Origin: an uncultured Cocleimonas sp.
GTDB lineage: Bacteria > Pseudomonadota > Gammaproteobacteria > Thiotrichales > Thiotrichaceae
DNA: 64,000 nucleotides
Assembly (NCBI RefSeq): GCF_947495625.1
Contig: NZ_CANLZW010000004.1
Coordinates: forward strand, 124,001-188,000
Direction: 5' to 3'
Shown: positions 28,151 to 38,130 of the stretch, piece after piece
How positions within the stretch are numbered: position 1 is the first letter of the stretch
Layout of the letters: each line of letters begins with the position of its first letter
Made by a program: the position numbers and the translations under genes
Notes under the pieces: model-generated
Seen by the model: the letters and a program-made list of their open reading frames with translations, nothing else
What the model was told of the DNA's origin: nothing
Databases searched by the model: none

Positions 28151-29872
28151 ATGTCACTTTTAGAAATTGAAAACCTTACTATAGAATTCCCCAATCGTCA
28201 TGGCACTGAAGTTGCTGTTGATAACGTTAGTTTAACTATTAATGCAGGAGAAATTCTTGGATTAGTGGGTGAATCCGGTGCAGGAAAGTCCACAATTGGA
28301 AACGGAATTGTCCAGTTATTAAGTAAACCCGGTCGAGTTTCATCCGGTAAAGTGACTCTCAATGGTAAGTTTATCTCTGGTCTTCAAGGCGAAGCAATTC
28401 GAAAGATTCGGGGCTCTAAGATCGGGTTTATCTTTCAAGACCCGATGACATCATTGAATCCTCTATTCACCATAGAAAATCAAATGGTGGAAACCATTAT
28501 TAATTGTCTTGATGTTAGCTACAAAGAAGCGTTAGAGAGGTCTATCGAACTACTAAACAAAGTAGGCATTCCTGAACCTGAAGTAAGAATCAAACAGTAC
28601 CCTCATCAATTTTCAGGTGGTATGCGTCAACGCGTAGTGATTGCTATTGCTTTATCTGGTGAGCCCGATCTCATTATTGCCGATGAGCCAACCACTGCAC
28701 TCGATGTCTCTGTTCAGGACCAAATACTTAAACTGATTCAGGATTTATGCACCGATTTACAAGTGGGTTGTATGTTAGTCACACACGATATGGGTGTTAT
28801 TGCTAATGTAACAGATCGCGTGGCCGTTCTTTATCGTGGAGAATTGGTAGAAATCGGAGCTACCAAGGATGTTTTGGGTAATCCACAACACCCTTATACC
28901 CAAAGCCTGATTAGTGCTGTGCCATTAGCAGGGAAAAAAGTTGATAGATTTCCATTAGTGGAGACTATAGAGAGCTTAGCGTCTGGTTTAAAATCAATTG
29001 ATGTAACCACTCACTGGCTAGGCCAGAGTTCTCAGCATCATAATACTGATGACTTGTTAGTCATTAAAAACCTCAATTTAAGTTTTCTAACTCAGGATGC
29101 CTTCTTCAAAAAGAATCAAAAACGTCTTCAAGCGACTCACGATGTTAGCTTTAGCGTAAAACAAGGAGAATCTTTTGGATTGGTAGGAGAAAGTGGCTCT
29201 GGAAAATCTACCATCGCCAGGATGATAGCAGGCTTACAACAGCCAGATTCTGGGTCTATTGTTTATGATGGTGTTGAGCTAATAAACAATCCCGACAAAG
29301 AAAAAATAAAGTCTGTTAGACAACGTCTACAAATGATTTTTCAAAACCCTTATTCTAGTCTCAATTCACGAATGCATATCAAAGACATTATTGCTGAACC
29401 GATTTTGTACCATCATCTTGCCGATAAAAAAGATGTAGAAGGGATTGTGGGTGACCTGCTTGATCATGTTGGTTTAGGCCGTAAATCCGGGGTTAAATAC
29501 CCGCACGAATTCTCAGGTGGTCAACGCCAAAGAATCTCGATTGCGAGAGCACTAGCTACACGCCCTCGCCTACTTATCTGCGATGAGCCAACATCCGCGC
29601 TTGATGTATCTGTTCAAGCTCAAATCCTTAATCTGCTAAAAGATTTACAGGATGAATTAGGTCTAACCATGCTTTTCATTAGTCACGATTTACCGGTAAT
29701 ACGCCAAATGTGTGATCGGGTTGCCATTATGAGACAAGGTAAAATTCTTGAACTTCAAGATACTGAAGATCTGTTTGAACATCCTAAAGATACATATACT
29801 AAAGAATTGCTTGATCTAATGCCTCGTTTTGATGATATTACGAGTGACTCATCTGCTAACTCGGCTATTTAA
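28151..29872 (+). CDS. Peptide/oligopeptide ABC transporter, fused dual ATPase (YejF/DppDF type)
   Basis: 573 residues with two complete nucleotide-binding domains. First: Walker A GESGAGKST at 40-48, signature FSGGMRQR, Walker B LIIADEPTTALD. Second: Walker A GESGSGKST near residue 346, signature FSGGQRQR, Walker B LLICDEPTSALD. Each is followed by the oligopeptide-transporter type C-terminal segment (GNPQHPYTQSLISAVP; EHPKDTYTKELLDLMP). It energises uptake of peptides or similar solutes. Followed by the binding protein and two permeases on the same strand, so the whole importer is encoded here. The gene order ATPase, binding protein, permease, permease is less common than having the ATPase last. 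Confidence 0.93.
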   Translation: MSLLEIENLTIEFPNRHGTEVAVDNVSLTINAGEILGLVGESGAGKSTIGNGIVQLLSKPGRVSSGKVTLNGKFISGLQGEAIRKIRGSKIGFIFQDPMTSLNPLFTIENQMVETIINCLDVSYKEALERSIELLNKVGIPEPEVRIKQYPHQFSGGMRQRVVIAIALSGEPDLIIADEPTTALDVSVQDQILKLIQDLCTDLQVGCMLVTHDMGVIANVTDRVAVLYRGELVEIGATKDVLGNPQHPYTQSLISAVPLAGKKVDRFPLVETIESLASGLKSIDVTTHWLGQSSQHHNTDDLLVIKNLNLSFLTQDAFFKKNQKRLQATHDVSFSVKQGESFGLVGESGSGKSTIARMIAGLQQPDSGSIVYDGVELINNPDKEKIKSVRQRLQMIFQNPYSSLNSRMHIKDIIAEPILYHHLADKKDVEGIVGDLLDHVGLGRKSGVKYPHEFSGGQRQRISIARALATRPRLLICDEPTSALDVSVQAQILNLLKDLQDELGLTMLFISHDLPVIRQMCDRVAIMRQGKILELQDTEDLFEHPKDTYTKELLDLMPRFDDITSDSSANSAI

Positions 29873-30053
29873 ACTTTAAATTTATATTAGCAATATTAGC
29901 CATGCTTATTTAAAGTGCTGATTTAAGTCCAAAACTAATAGTCCAATTTAAAAAGCAGTTCCAAAAATCTGTACTAAACTCATAAAGTCTAAAAATTATT
30001 TAGTCTTTTAAGTTATCCAAAAACCTTAATCAAAATAAATAGGGAGTTAAAAC

Positions 30054-31619
30054 ATGAAGAAACAACTTGGTTTTATCGGAAAAGTCAGCGGACTTCTCCT
30101 GACGAGTTTACTCGTACTAAACCCAGCTACTGCTAAAACACTTAAATTAGCGTATGACGCTGATCCTGTCAGTTTAGATATTCATGAACAATTATCTGGC
30201 GGTATGTTACAGCTCTCACACATGACGCATGATCCACTCGTGCGTTGGGCACAGGATTTATCTTTTGAGCCACGTTTAGCGACATCATGGGAACGTACAG
30301 ATGAAAATACTGTTCGTTTTAAACTGCGTGAAGGGGTTAAATTCCATTCGGGCAATACGCTAACAGCTGCTGACTTTAAATGGACGTTTGATCGTCTAAA
30401 AACCAGTAAAGATTTCAAAGGTATTTTCTCGAACTTTAAAGCCTTAAACGTTATTGATGATAATACTATTGATCTAGTAACTGATGGACCTTATCCACTA
30501 GTGATGCACACTGCGACTTACATCTTCCCAATGGATAGTAAGTTCTATGCAGGCAAAGACGCGAATGGAAAAGACAAAGCAGAAATCGTTAAAGACGGCG
30601 CTTCTTTTGCTTCATCCAATACCTCGGGAACAGGTCCTTTCAAAGTTACATCTCGTGAACAAGGCGTAAAAGTGGTATTTGATCGTTTTGCCGATTACTG
30701 GGATAAAGACTCAAAAGGTAATGTTAGCCAGGTCATTTTGACGCCGATTAAAGACAACCAAACCCGTGTTGCTGCTTTATTATCAGGTGATGTTGACTTT
30801 ATCGCACCTGTTGCACCAAATGAGTTTGGTCAGATCGAAGCTAATGACAAAGTGCAATTGGTGACTATGGCTGGCACTCGTGTAATAACTTTTCAGCTTA
30901 ATCAGGAACGCCGTAAAGAGTTCAAAGACCAGAAAGTACGTCAGGCAATGACATACGCTGTTAACAATGAAGGTATTGTACAAAAGATCATGAAAGGCTT
31001 TGCAACCACCGCCGGACAGATGAGCCCTAAAGGTTACCTGGGTTATAACGAAAGCCTTAAGCCTCGTTTTAATTTAGAAAAAGCTAAACAGCTCATGAGT
31101 GAATCTGGCTATCCAGATGGTTTCTCGGTAACTATGATGGCGCCAAATAACCGTTATGTAAATGATGAAAAAATCGCGCAGGCGGTTGCTGCAATGCTAT
31201 CTAAAATCAATATCAAAGTTGACCTTAAAACCATGCCGAAAGCACAGTACTGGCCTGAGTTTGATAAGCGCGCAGCTGACATGATGATGATCGGCTGGCA
31301 TTCTGATACAGAAGATAGCGCAAACTTCTATGAATTCCTGGCTATGACGCCTAACAAAGAAACCGGTATGGGTGCTTATAACTCAGGAAACTACAGCAGT
31401 AAAATGGTTGATGAAACAACGATGAAAGCTAACAAAGAAACAGACGATACTAAGCGTGCTGCTATGTTGAAGTCTATAGAAAAGCAGATTTATGATGACG
31501 CTGCTTTTATCCCGCTACATTGGCAGAATCTTGCATGGGCTTCGCGTAAAGGTGTAAACATCAAGCCGATCGTAAATGCAATGAACTTCCCTTACATTGG
31601 CGATCTTGCTATTGACTAG
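30054..31619 (+). CDS. Periplasmic solute-binding protein, family 5 (peptide type)
   Basis: 521 residues with signal peptide (LLLTSLLVLNPATAK, cleavage near residue 28). Hallmarks of SBP family 5: LKLAYDADPVSLDIHEQ at the mature N-terminus, VRFKLREGVKFHSGNTLTAADFKWTFDR, VRQAMTYAVNNEGIVQKI, and KAKQLMSESGYPDGF. Captures peptides or related ligands for the adjacent permease. A Shine-Dalgarno GGGAGTT lies before the ATG. A terminator-like stem-loop follows the stop, which would give more binding protein than permease. The substrate cannot be specified. Confidence 0.93.
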   Translation: MKKQLGFIGKVSGLLLTSLLVLNPATAKTLKLAYDADPVSLDIHEQLSGGMLQLSHMTHDPLVRWAQDLSFEPRLATSWERTDENTVRFKLREGVKFHSGNTLTAADFKWTFDRLKTSKDFKGIFSNFKALNVIDDNTIDLVTDGPYPLVMHTATYIFPMDSKFYAGKDANGKDKAEIVKDGASFASSNTSGTGPFKVTSREQGVKVVFDRFADYWDKDSKGNVSQVILTPIKDNQTRVAALLSGDVDFIAPVAPNEFGQIEANDKVQLVTMAGTRVITFQLNQERRKEFKDQKVRQAMTYAVNNEGIVQKIMKGFATTAGQMSPKGYLGYNESLKPRFNLEKAKQLMSESGYPDGFSVTMMAPNNRYVNDEKIAQAVAAMLSKINIKVDLKTMPKAQYWPEFDKRAADMMMIGWHSDTEDSANFYEFLAMTPNKETGMGAYNSGNYSSKMVDETTMKANKETDDTKRAAMLKSIEKQIYDDAAFIPLHWQNLAWASRKGVNIKPIVNAMNFPYIGDLAID

Positions 31620-31662
31620 TTTTACCAATCGACTCCATTAATTTTTACAATTAATGACTAAT

Positions 31663-31696
31663 GCTGGGTATAGGCTTCAACCTTACCCAGCTTTTT
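31663..31696 (+). terminator. Stem-loop between binding protein and permease genes
   Basis: GCTGGGTA, 13-base loop, TACCCAGC then TTTTTATT. It is a plausible partial terminator that raises the ratio of binding protein to permease. Confidence 0.8.
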
Positions 31697-31728
31697 ATTA
31701 ACTACACTAATAATATTCACGCCCTACT

Positions 31729-32709
31729 ATGCTGCAATTTTTGCTTAAACGGTTTATACAAGCCATCGTTGTGATGCTAATCATTAGCCTCCTGAGTTTT
31801 TCTATTAAAGATAAATTAGGTGACCCTTTACGGGAAATGACAGGACAATCAGTATCGCAGGCAGAAAGAGAGGTTATGCGTGATGAAATGGGCTTGAATG
31901 ATCCATTCTTAGTTCAATATTTTCGATTTATTAAAGATGCAGTACACGGTGATTTAGGTACATCCTATTTCCATAAATTACCGACAATGACAGTTATCCT
32001 GAAGAAACTACCCGCGACCCTGGAGCTTACCTTTGCCGCGTCGCTAATTATCATTTTTCTTTCTATCCCGCTGGGTGTTTTTTCCGCCATAAAACCCAAA
32101 CACTGGTTTAGTAAATTCATTATGGCGGTAAGTATCGTGGGTATTTCAATACCCGTGTTCCTTACTGCATTAGCTTTAATCTACATTTTTTCAGTAAAGC
32201 TCGGTTGGATGCCATCTTTTGGCCGCGGCGAAACCGTTCACCTGTTTGGATATTGGGAAACGAATTTCCTCAGTAAAGACGGCATCATGCATATCATCAT
32301 GCCAGCAATCGCTTTGTCATCCATCATGTTGCCGTTATTCATACGCTTAGTAAGAGCTGAAATGCTCGAAGTGTTAAGCTCTGAATACGTTAAATTTGCA
32401 AAAGCAAAAGGCTTGAAAGCAGGCAAAATCTATTTCAAACATGCCTTAAAAAATACCATGTTACCCGTCATAACTGTAGGCGGTGTTCAGATCGGAATCA
32501 TGGTCGCTTACACGATTCTAACAGAATCAGTTTTTCAATGGCCGGGCATGGGCTTTATGTTTTTAGAGGCGGTAAATCGTTCTGATATTCCCCTGATCGT
32601 CGCTTACATTATGTTTGTAGGTTTTCTATTTGTTGTTGTTAATACGCTGGTGGATTTGCTCTACGGCGTCATCAACCCAACGGTTAATTTATTGGGTAAA
32701 AGTAAATAA
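31729..32709 (+). CDS. Peptide ABC transporter permease (DppB/OppB type)
   Basis: 326 residues, inner membrane, about six helices. N-terminus MLQFLLKRFIQAIVVMLIISLLSF and FGDPLREM-like loop are typical of DppB-type subunits. The EAA coupling loop is EYVKFAKAKGLKAGKIYFKH before NTMLPVITV. It pairs with the next permease to form the channel. Its stop overlaps the next start (TAATG), so the two are translationally coupled. Confidence 0.93.
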   Translation: MLQFLLKRFIQAIVVMLIISLLSFSIKDKLGDPLREMTGQSVSQAEREVMRDEMGLNDPFLVQYFRFIKDAVHGDLGTSYFHKLPTMTVILKKLPATLELTFAASLIIIFLSIPLGVFSAIKPKHWFSKFIMAVSIVGISIPVFLTALALIYIFSVKLGWMPSFGRGETVHLFGYWETNFLSKDGIMHIIMPAIALSSIMLPLFIRLVRAEMLEVLSSEYVKFAKAKGLKAGKIYFKHALKNTMLPVITVGGVQIGIMVAYTILTESVFQWPGMGFMFLEAVNRSDIPLIVAYIMFVGFLFVVVNTLVDLLYGVINPTVNLLGKSK

Positions 32710-33647
32710 TGAATGACTCTACAAGCAAAGATTCAAAGTTTCAGCGCTTTTTAGCGTCTGATTTTTTCTACCATTTTAAACGCGATAAACTAGCGATCAT
32801 TAGTACTATTATTTTTCTCATACTGGTTCTACTTGCAATCCTATCGCCATTAGTAGCGCCTTATAACCCTTATGATTTACAGATTCTGGATATCATGGAT
32901 TCTGAAATGCCACCCGTTTGGCAACAAGGTGGAGATCCACGGTTTCTTTTAGGTACAGACGATCAAGGTCGTGATCTATGGAGCACCATACTTTATGGTA
33001 TGCGTGTCTCTTTGATGATTGGCATTCTTGCGGTGTTACTACAGGGAGTAATCGGTATTACGATTGGTCTTGTTGCCGGTTATGTTGGTGGTAGAACGGA
33101 TAATTTACTGATGCGTATTGCAGATGTGCAGTTGTCTTTTTCTACGTTGATGGTTGCCATTATTATTCTGGCTATCGTTCAAAGCGCCTTTGGTAGCGAC
33201 GCGTTTAATCAATGGGCGATGGTAATACTGATTTTAATCATTGGACTCGCAGAATGGCCACAAATCGCCAGAACAGTTCGTTCCAGTGTGCTGGCAGAAA
33301 AAGAGAAAGAATACGTAGATGCAGCAAAAGTAATGGGGTTTAGTCCTATCAGAATAATGTTTAAACATATTTTGCCTAACTGTCTTTCGCCTATATTCGT
33401 AATCTCAACGGTTCAGATTGCCAATGCGATTATTACCGAAGCCAGTCTGTCATTCCTTGGACTAGGAATGCCAGTAACCGAACCAAGTCTTGGATCGTTG
33501 ATTAGTATTGGCAAACAGTATTTATTCTCTGGATCGTGGTGGATTACCTTGATTCCCGGAGCATTTTTAATTGTACTGGTAATCGTGATTAATTTACTCG
33601 GTGACTTCTTACGAGATACCTTTAATCCAAAGCTCTATAAAGATTAA
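32709..33647 (+). CDS. Peptide ABC transporter permease (DppC/OppC type)
   Basis: 312 residues with the N-terminal cytoplasmic stretch and first helix (AIISTIIFLILVLLAILSPL) typical of DppC-type subunits, then LLGTDDQGRDLWSTILYGMRVSL, and the EAA loop EYVDAAKVMGFSPIRIMFKH followed by ILPNCLSPIFV. It ends with LLGDFLRDTFNPKL. Forms the channel together with the preceding permease. Last gene of the importer. Confidence 0.93.
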   Translation: MNDSTSKDSKFQRFLASDFFYHFKRDKLAIISTIIFLILVLLAILSPLVAPYNPYDLQILDIMDSEMPPVWQQGGDPRFLLGTDDQGRDLWSTILYGMRVSLMIGILAVLLQGVIGITIGLVAGYVGGRTDNLLMRIADVQLSFSTLMVAIIILAIVQSAFGSDAFNQWAMVILILIIGLAEWPQIARTVRSSVLAEKEKEYVDAAKVMGFSPIRIMFKHILPNCLSPIFVISTVQIANAIITEASLSFLGLGMPVTEPSLGSLISIGKQYLFSGSWWITLIPGAFLIVLVIVINLLGDFLRDTFNPKLYKD

Positions 33648-33683
33648 GTTATGTAGGAATTCAAGAAGAATTATATGTTAGCG

Positions 33684-34697
33684 TCATTCGACTGTGGGAA
33701 CGTCCATTAAACTAGGGCTATTAAATACTAGATCTGGAAGAGGTATACCAACAACCTCCCTGCTATCTGGACAAGATGTTTTTCTGGGAAAATTATCTAC
33801 AAATGAATATCCATACGTCGTTAGTACTTCAGAAAAATACAGATCACCTTCACTAAAAATATTATATTCTTCAGGAATTATTGTTTCTTGGCCTATTGGA
33901 TCATCCAAATAATATGCTGTTCCTTCAGCCGCATTAATTCTGACATCATCAAGACATACCTCTGCAACTTCCTCAAATAAAGAAACAATATATGCTGTGC
34001 AATCAGCACCATTTTTTAGTCCATCATCAACAAGTGGAATAACTTTTGTTATTTTTGTTTCTGGTCCTATATGAAAAGGGATTTGAGATGGAAACTCATT
34101 GATTAAATGCTGTTTAATGGTTGATATTAATTCTGCTTCATTTTCAAACAAAGATTTTTTTAAATCAGGGACTAACTGTTTTGCCCACATATAATCATAT
34201 TTTTCTAAACCATGTATATATCTATCCTCGGGGCATTCTTGCTGAGCAAAATCTGCACCTAAACAATATACAAACAAGTTACCATCTATGTTTAAACCAT
34301 CTAAACCTAATGTGTAACTCTGATTTTCAGTAGAATTTATTTCTACAGCATAAGCAAACCCATCTGAATCTTTACCTATGTACATAAGCATGTGTGTATA
34401 AATACCAGGAATTGCTCTTGCTAAAATATCGGTGTAATCATTTGTAGAACTTGAGTTATAAAGATCATAACCAACAAAAATCAGATCAAATCGTTCTAAT
34501 GACTGGTAACTTAGTTCTCTTGTATCAGGGTTTATCGCTGAAAAAATATAAGATTTATTCGATAGATAATCAATGGCATACCTATCCACAACATCCTCTT
34601 GTGTAACATTATCTCTAGTTACTGGATTTGAAGTGCTTCCTGAACCACAACCGACTAAACTTAAGAGTATTAATAAGAAAAGAACTAATTTTTTCAT
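33684..34697 (-). CDS. Lipoprotein with possible permuted NlpC/P60 (YiiX-like) fold
   Basis: 337 residues. Lipoprotein signal LLILLSLVGCGSG with acylated C17. The body is not a family I recognise with certainty. SLERFDLIFVGYDLYN, then THMLMYIGKDSDGFAYAVEI (H102), and much later NGADCTAYIVSLFEEV (C233) follow the order DLIFV...H.hhYhG...hhE...C..hhh seen in circularly permuted papain-like YiiX proteins, where His precedes Cys. If so, it would be a periplasmic hydrolase or amidase. Four further cysteines (C145, C155 and two later) could form disulfides. Last of four minus-strand genes that include an ABC exporter. Confidence 0.5.
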   Translation of the reverse strand: MKKLVLFLLILLSLVGCGSGSTSNPVTRDNVTQEDVVDRYAIDYLSNKSYIFSAINPDTRELSYQSLERFDLIFVGYDLYNSSSTNDYTDILARAIPGIYTHMLMYIGKDSDGFAYAVEINSTENQSYTLGLDGLNIDGNLFVYCLGADFAQQECPEDRYIHGLEKYDYMWAKQLVPDLKKSLFENEAELISTIKQHLINEFPSQIPFHIGPETKITKVIPLVDDGLKNGADCTAYIVSLFEEVAEVCLDDVRINAAEGTAYYLDDPIGQETIIPEEYNIFSEGDLYFSEVLTTYGYSFVDNFPRKTSCPDSREVVGIPLPDLVFNSPSLMDVPTVE

Positions 34698-34758
34698 TTA
34701 TGTACACCTAGGAAGAATATTTTATGAAGACTGCAAAATAATAGATTTGTTAATTATT

Positions 34759-35469
34759 TTAGTTAGATTTTAATTTTCCATTGTTTATAGATAAATTCTC
34801 CTCAATAAAAATAATTTTTCCATCTTTCATCTGGATTACAACGTCAGCAAGCTCTGCGACATCTTTATCATGTGTGGCAATTAATATAGTAGAATTGTAT
34901 GTAGATACATAATCCCTCATTTTTACAAGAATTTTTTTAGCTGTCTTTGAATCAACATTGCCGGTAGGTTCGTCAGCTAATAATAATTTAGGTTTATTTA
35001 TTAATGCTCTTGCAATCGCACCACGTTGGCGTTCACCACCTGATATTTTTTCAGGAAAAGAATTCGCATAATGTGCTATATCCATTTCTTCAAGGCTTTC
35101 CATGGCTAGGTTTTTTCTTTCTAATAGAGTAAATCGATGTATAGGTAAAAGTGCCGATTCAACATTTTCACGTAATGTTAAAACAGGAATAAGATGGTGA
35201 AACTGAAAAACAAAACCAACAAATTCCTGCCTAAATTTAGACATGGATAAGATTTCATCTTTATGAGTACCTTCATAAGTGATGTCGCCACTAGTGGCAT
35301 TATCCAATGTGCCTATTATATTTAGAAGAGAACTCTTACCACACCCGGAAGCCCCCATTAATGCATATATTTTTCCATGTTCTAGCACTAGATCTACACC
35401 ATTTAATGCCCGTATAAGACCATCCTCATATATTTTATTAATTGCTTTTACTGTTACTAAACTACTCAT
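34759..35469 (-). CDS. LolD/MacB-like ABC exporter ATPase
   Basis: About 236 residues with Walker A GASGCGKSS, QFHHLIPVLT after the Q-loop, signature ISGGERQR, Walker [13 protein letters not shown] and switch His in IATHD. This is the type-VII (LolCDE/MacB/FtsE) ATPase group, which drives extrusion of lipoproteins or periplasmic cargo rather than transport through the membrane. The start MSSLVTVKAINK (35469) overlaps the permease stop (ATGAGTAG). The longer frame to 35505 is rejected because it runs back into the permease gene. By eye this cluster is more AT-rich than its neighbours. Confidence 0.9.
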   Translation of the reverse strand: MSSLVTVKAINKIYEDGLIRALNGVDLVLEHGKIYALMGASGCGKSSLLNIIGTLDNATSGDITYEGTHKDEILSMSKFRQEFVGFVFQFHHLIPVLTLRENVESALLPIHRFTLLERKNLAMESLEEMDIAHYANSFPEKISGGERQRGAIARALINKPKLLLADEPTGNVDSKTAKKILVKMRDYVSTYNSTILIATHDKDVAELADVVIQMKDGKIIFIEENLSINNGKLKSN

Positions 35470-36589
35470 GATGTAACGCCTTAGACACTTGTATTTGAGT
35501 ACCATAAACAGCAGGAAAAATTGTACTAATCAAACCGACCAAAAAGCATATAAACATCACATTAATAAAAATGTCCGGTGATGGTGAATCTGGCAAAAAC
35601 ATATATACAGTTGTGAATTTATTTCTTAGATAAAACATCACTGGATAGGCTGTAATAAAACCTAATATTCCACCAACAAATGATAAAAGTAATGATTCAA
35701 TCAAAATTGTAAAAATAATGTACGACCTTGGCCAACCGATGGCATTTAGTATTCCTATTTCTTTCGTACGCTCACTGATCGCCATAATAAAAGTATTCAA
35801 TAAAACCGCAACAGCAATAACAAGGGTTAAAAGTGATACAATTTTTGAAAAGAAAAAAACACTCTTTATCGGCCCCATATAATCAGGAAGCTGTAAACTT
35901 TCTATTGCCCTCATTTCAGGGAATTGATTATTAATCAGATTTACAACTCGCTTTGTATCATTGCTATCTTTAAGTGACAAAAAAAGTAAGCTCGAAAAGC
36001 CCTTCTTACCTGTCAGTTTTTGTGATAATTCTAGATCTAAAATTATTCCAGAATTTAAAAAATTTAACCAACTAGAGTAAATACCCGTGACGATATATTC
36101 ATTACCCCCGTCGAGTTTGATTTTATCCCCAATTCCTAAGTTAAGTACCTTTGATAATTTATCCCCAATAACAAGTTCAGAGCTTTTATCAGATATCTGT
36201 CTGCCTTCTATGATATTGAAACCTAATCTTTGGGCAAAAACAGAATAATTAGATACTCCTAAAAGAAATACCGATGATTCTCCCCTCACTCGTTTCTTAC
36301 TAATTAAAATCGATTCACTATCTTTGACAGATTTATAATTAGTTATTTCATTCACAATAGCAGAGGATATTTTTGATGAAACTGGTGAAGATGCATATCT
36401 TGCTTGTACCGCAATATCAACATCTTGTTGGTTAGTAACTCTATTGATTTGAGAGGTAAATGAATTTCCTACACTTGTTAGAACTGTATAGAGAGTAATA
36501 ATAAGCATGATTGATAAGAGTGTAAAAAATGACCGCATCCGTGATCTAAGAATGTTTCTGGTTGCATATTTTAGAATTGTTATTAGCAC
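35462..36589 (-). CDS. FtsX-like ABC permease (MacB/LolC-type)
   Basis: 375 residues with TM1 at about 18-40 (RSFFTLLSIMLIITLYTVLTS), a periplasmic domain of about 200 residues, and three C-terminal helices. The FtsX signature is SERTKEIGILNAIGWPRSYII. It pairs with the overlapping ATPase gene. No MacA-like adaptor and no outer-membrane channel is encoded nearby, so a mechanotransmission role (lipoprotein extraction or activation of a periplasmic enzyme) is more likely than drug export; this is inference. Confidence 0.88.
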   Translation of the reverse strand: MLITILKYATRNILRSRMRSFFTLLSIMLIITLYTVLTSVGNSFTSQINRVTNQQDVDIAVQARYASSPVSSKISSAIVNEITNYKSVKDSESILISKKRVRGESSVFLLGVSNYSVFAQRLGFNIIEGRQISDKSSELVIGDKLSKVLNLGIGDKIKLDGGNEYIVTGIYSSWLNFLNSGIILDLELSQKLTGKKGFSSLLFLSLKDSNDTKRVVNLINNQFPEMRAIESLQLPDYMGPIKSVFFFSKIVSLLTLVIAVAVLLNTFIMAISERTKEIGILNAIGWPRSYIIFTILIESLLLSFVGGILGFITAYPVMFYLRNKFTTVYMFLPDSPSPDIFINVMFICFLVGLISTIFPAVYGTQIQVSKALHHE

Positions 36590-36709
36590 AATACATCCTT
36601 ATTATAAATTAGTAGGGAGTGTAACTTAACACCATTAACTTAAGGAGCTACTCGCTCTAGCTACACCCCCACTCATCAAACGCTTATCTGACTAAACTTA
36701 AACTTTAAA

Positions 36710-37723
36710 TTACTGACTATCTACGATGTCATCTAAAGATAAGTTTGAACAATCCATAACACCTAACATCTGTTCACCGACAACTACATCGAAGGCATTA
36801 TCTACGGTTGCACTTGGATTCATCACCATAGTTGAACCATCTGAACCTGTTGCAGTAATTGAACCACTTATTAAAACTCCGTTTTCATCTATCTGAAGAT
36901 CAGTTGTTGAAATATTGATAGAGCCAGTATCAGGATCTTTATAAGTCGTTCCTTCTATTTTAATTATGTCATTCACCCCATCGGTGTATCCTGAGATTTT
37001 AACATTAGAGACATTAAATTCTTTATTATCTCTTCCATCAACTATAACTATGGAATTAGCTTCCAATTTATTAGGAGCAGTTACTATAGGATCCGCAAAT
37101 CCATTACCATAGTTGTATAGAAGATTATCAATTTTTGCTACATGGTTATAGATTGCACCTTCTCCAGTCTGTTCTGCAATTTGAAGACCACTACTACCCG
37201 TTGAAACTGCAGTATTCTGGGGGATGGGACCTATATCGCTTGGTACCCCTACATTATCAACATCAAGTACGCCATTTAAAGTTGAACTACCCCCTTCAAC
37301 AAGTATGCAATAATTTGTAAATGTATATGTCACATCATCTACACCATCATCATGTGTTCCTACAATAGAATAAGATCCTGGTACTGCACAATTGCCTTGA
37401 TATTCTTCATTAATATCTCTTGCACTAATTGTGCGAGCGCTTAAATCATCTTTAGCTTTACTTGCGTACTCATCTATTGTGCTTTTGTACAACACCAATA
37501 AATCTTCATTTGAACGGGCGGCTAAAACCGCATCCGCTGATGTGTAAGTACAGCCTGGTAGAGCTTTTGAGACATTATTAGCCATTATATCACCCGTCTC
37601 CGGTGATAACTCAGCTAGTGCAGGATCGGATTCATCACTACTGCTACCACCTCCACAACCAACAACTAAACCTAAAGTCAAGCCAACTGTCGCATACAAT
37701 TTAATTTTAGAATTAAATTTCAT
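36710..37723 (-). CDS. Uncharacterised lipoprotein
   Basis: 337 residues. Lipoprotein signal LGLVVGCGGGSSSDESD with acylated C23 and an acidic Ser-rich tether. The rest is mostly beta-structured with Asp/Gly/Thr-rich stretches (TGSINISTTDLQIDENGVLISGSITATGSDGS). Cysteines at about 58, 112, 139 and near the C-terminus may pair. I do not recognise a family. It lies 120 bp upstream of the FtsX-like permease gene on the same strand, so it may be the first gene of the exporter cluster and a candidate cargo or partner. Confidence 0.6.
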   Translation of the reverse strand: MKFNSKIKLYATVGLTLGLVVGCGGGSSSDESDPALAELSPETGDIMANNVSKALPGCTYTSADAVLAARSNEDLLVLYKSTIDEYASKAKDDLSARTISARDINEEYQGNCAVPGSYSIVGTHDDGVDDVTYTFTNYCILVEGGSSTLNGVLDVDNVGVPSDIGPIPQNTAVSTGSSGLQIAEQTGEGAIYNHVAKIDNLLYNYGNGFADPIVTAPNKLEANSIVIVDGRDNKEFNVSNVKISGYTDGVNDIIKIEGTTYKDPDTGSINISTTDLQIDENGVLISGSITATGSDGSTMVMNPSATVDNAFDVVVGEQMLGVMDCSNLSLDDIVDSQ

Positions 37724-38130
37724 CTCTATTTTCCTTATTTAATGTTCAAATTTAAATGAACGTTTAACAAAACTGATTTACCAGAACACTTCTATTTCGC
37801 CTCTGACAGTTCATATATAAACTATTGATATAGTTTAATAATTAACAATTGTTAAGAATTAAATAAAAAATTTATTTATTGGAAATTTAGTTGCTTTAAA
37901 TCAAGAAAATATAGAAATTATTTTAGAAGAAGAATGTTAGCTTTTTGTAAAAGTGAAATCTTATTCTATTTAATTTACGAAAAGAATTTCGTATGAAAAA
38001 CGGTGTATAGCAAATTACAATATCGTAGTAATATGATTACGAGTTACATAACTTTAGTGAGAGGTATATTCTAAGCTAGATTTACTTATGATTATGTTGG
38101 ATTGCAACCGTCGCTTGAATTCACACCCCA
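37724..38130. other. Intergenic region, 407 bp, very AT-rich
   Basis: Upstream region of the lipoprotein gene at 37723. It contains short dyads such as AAACTAT-TGAT-ATAGTTT near 37817-37834. No ORF or RNA gene can be supported. The right end enters repeat copy 9. Confidence 0.5.
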
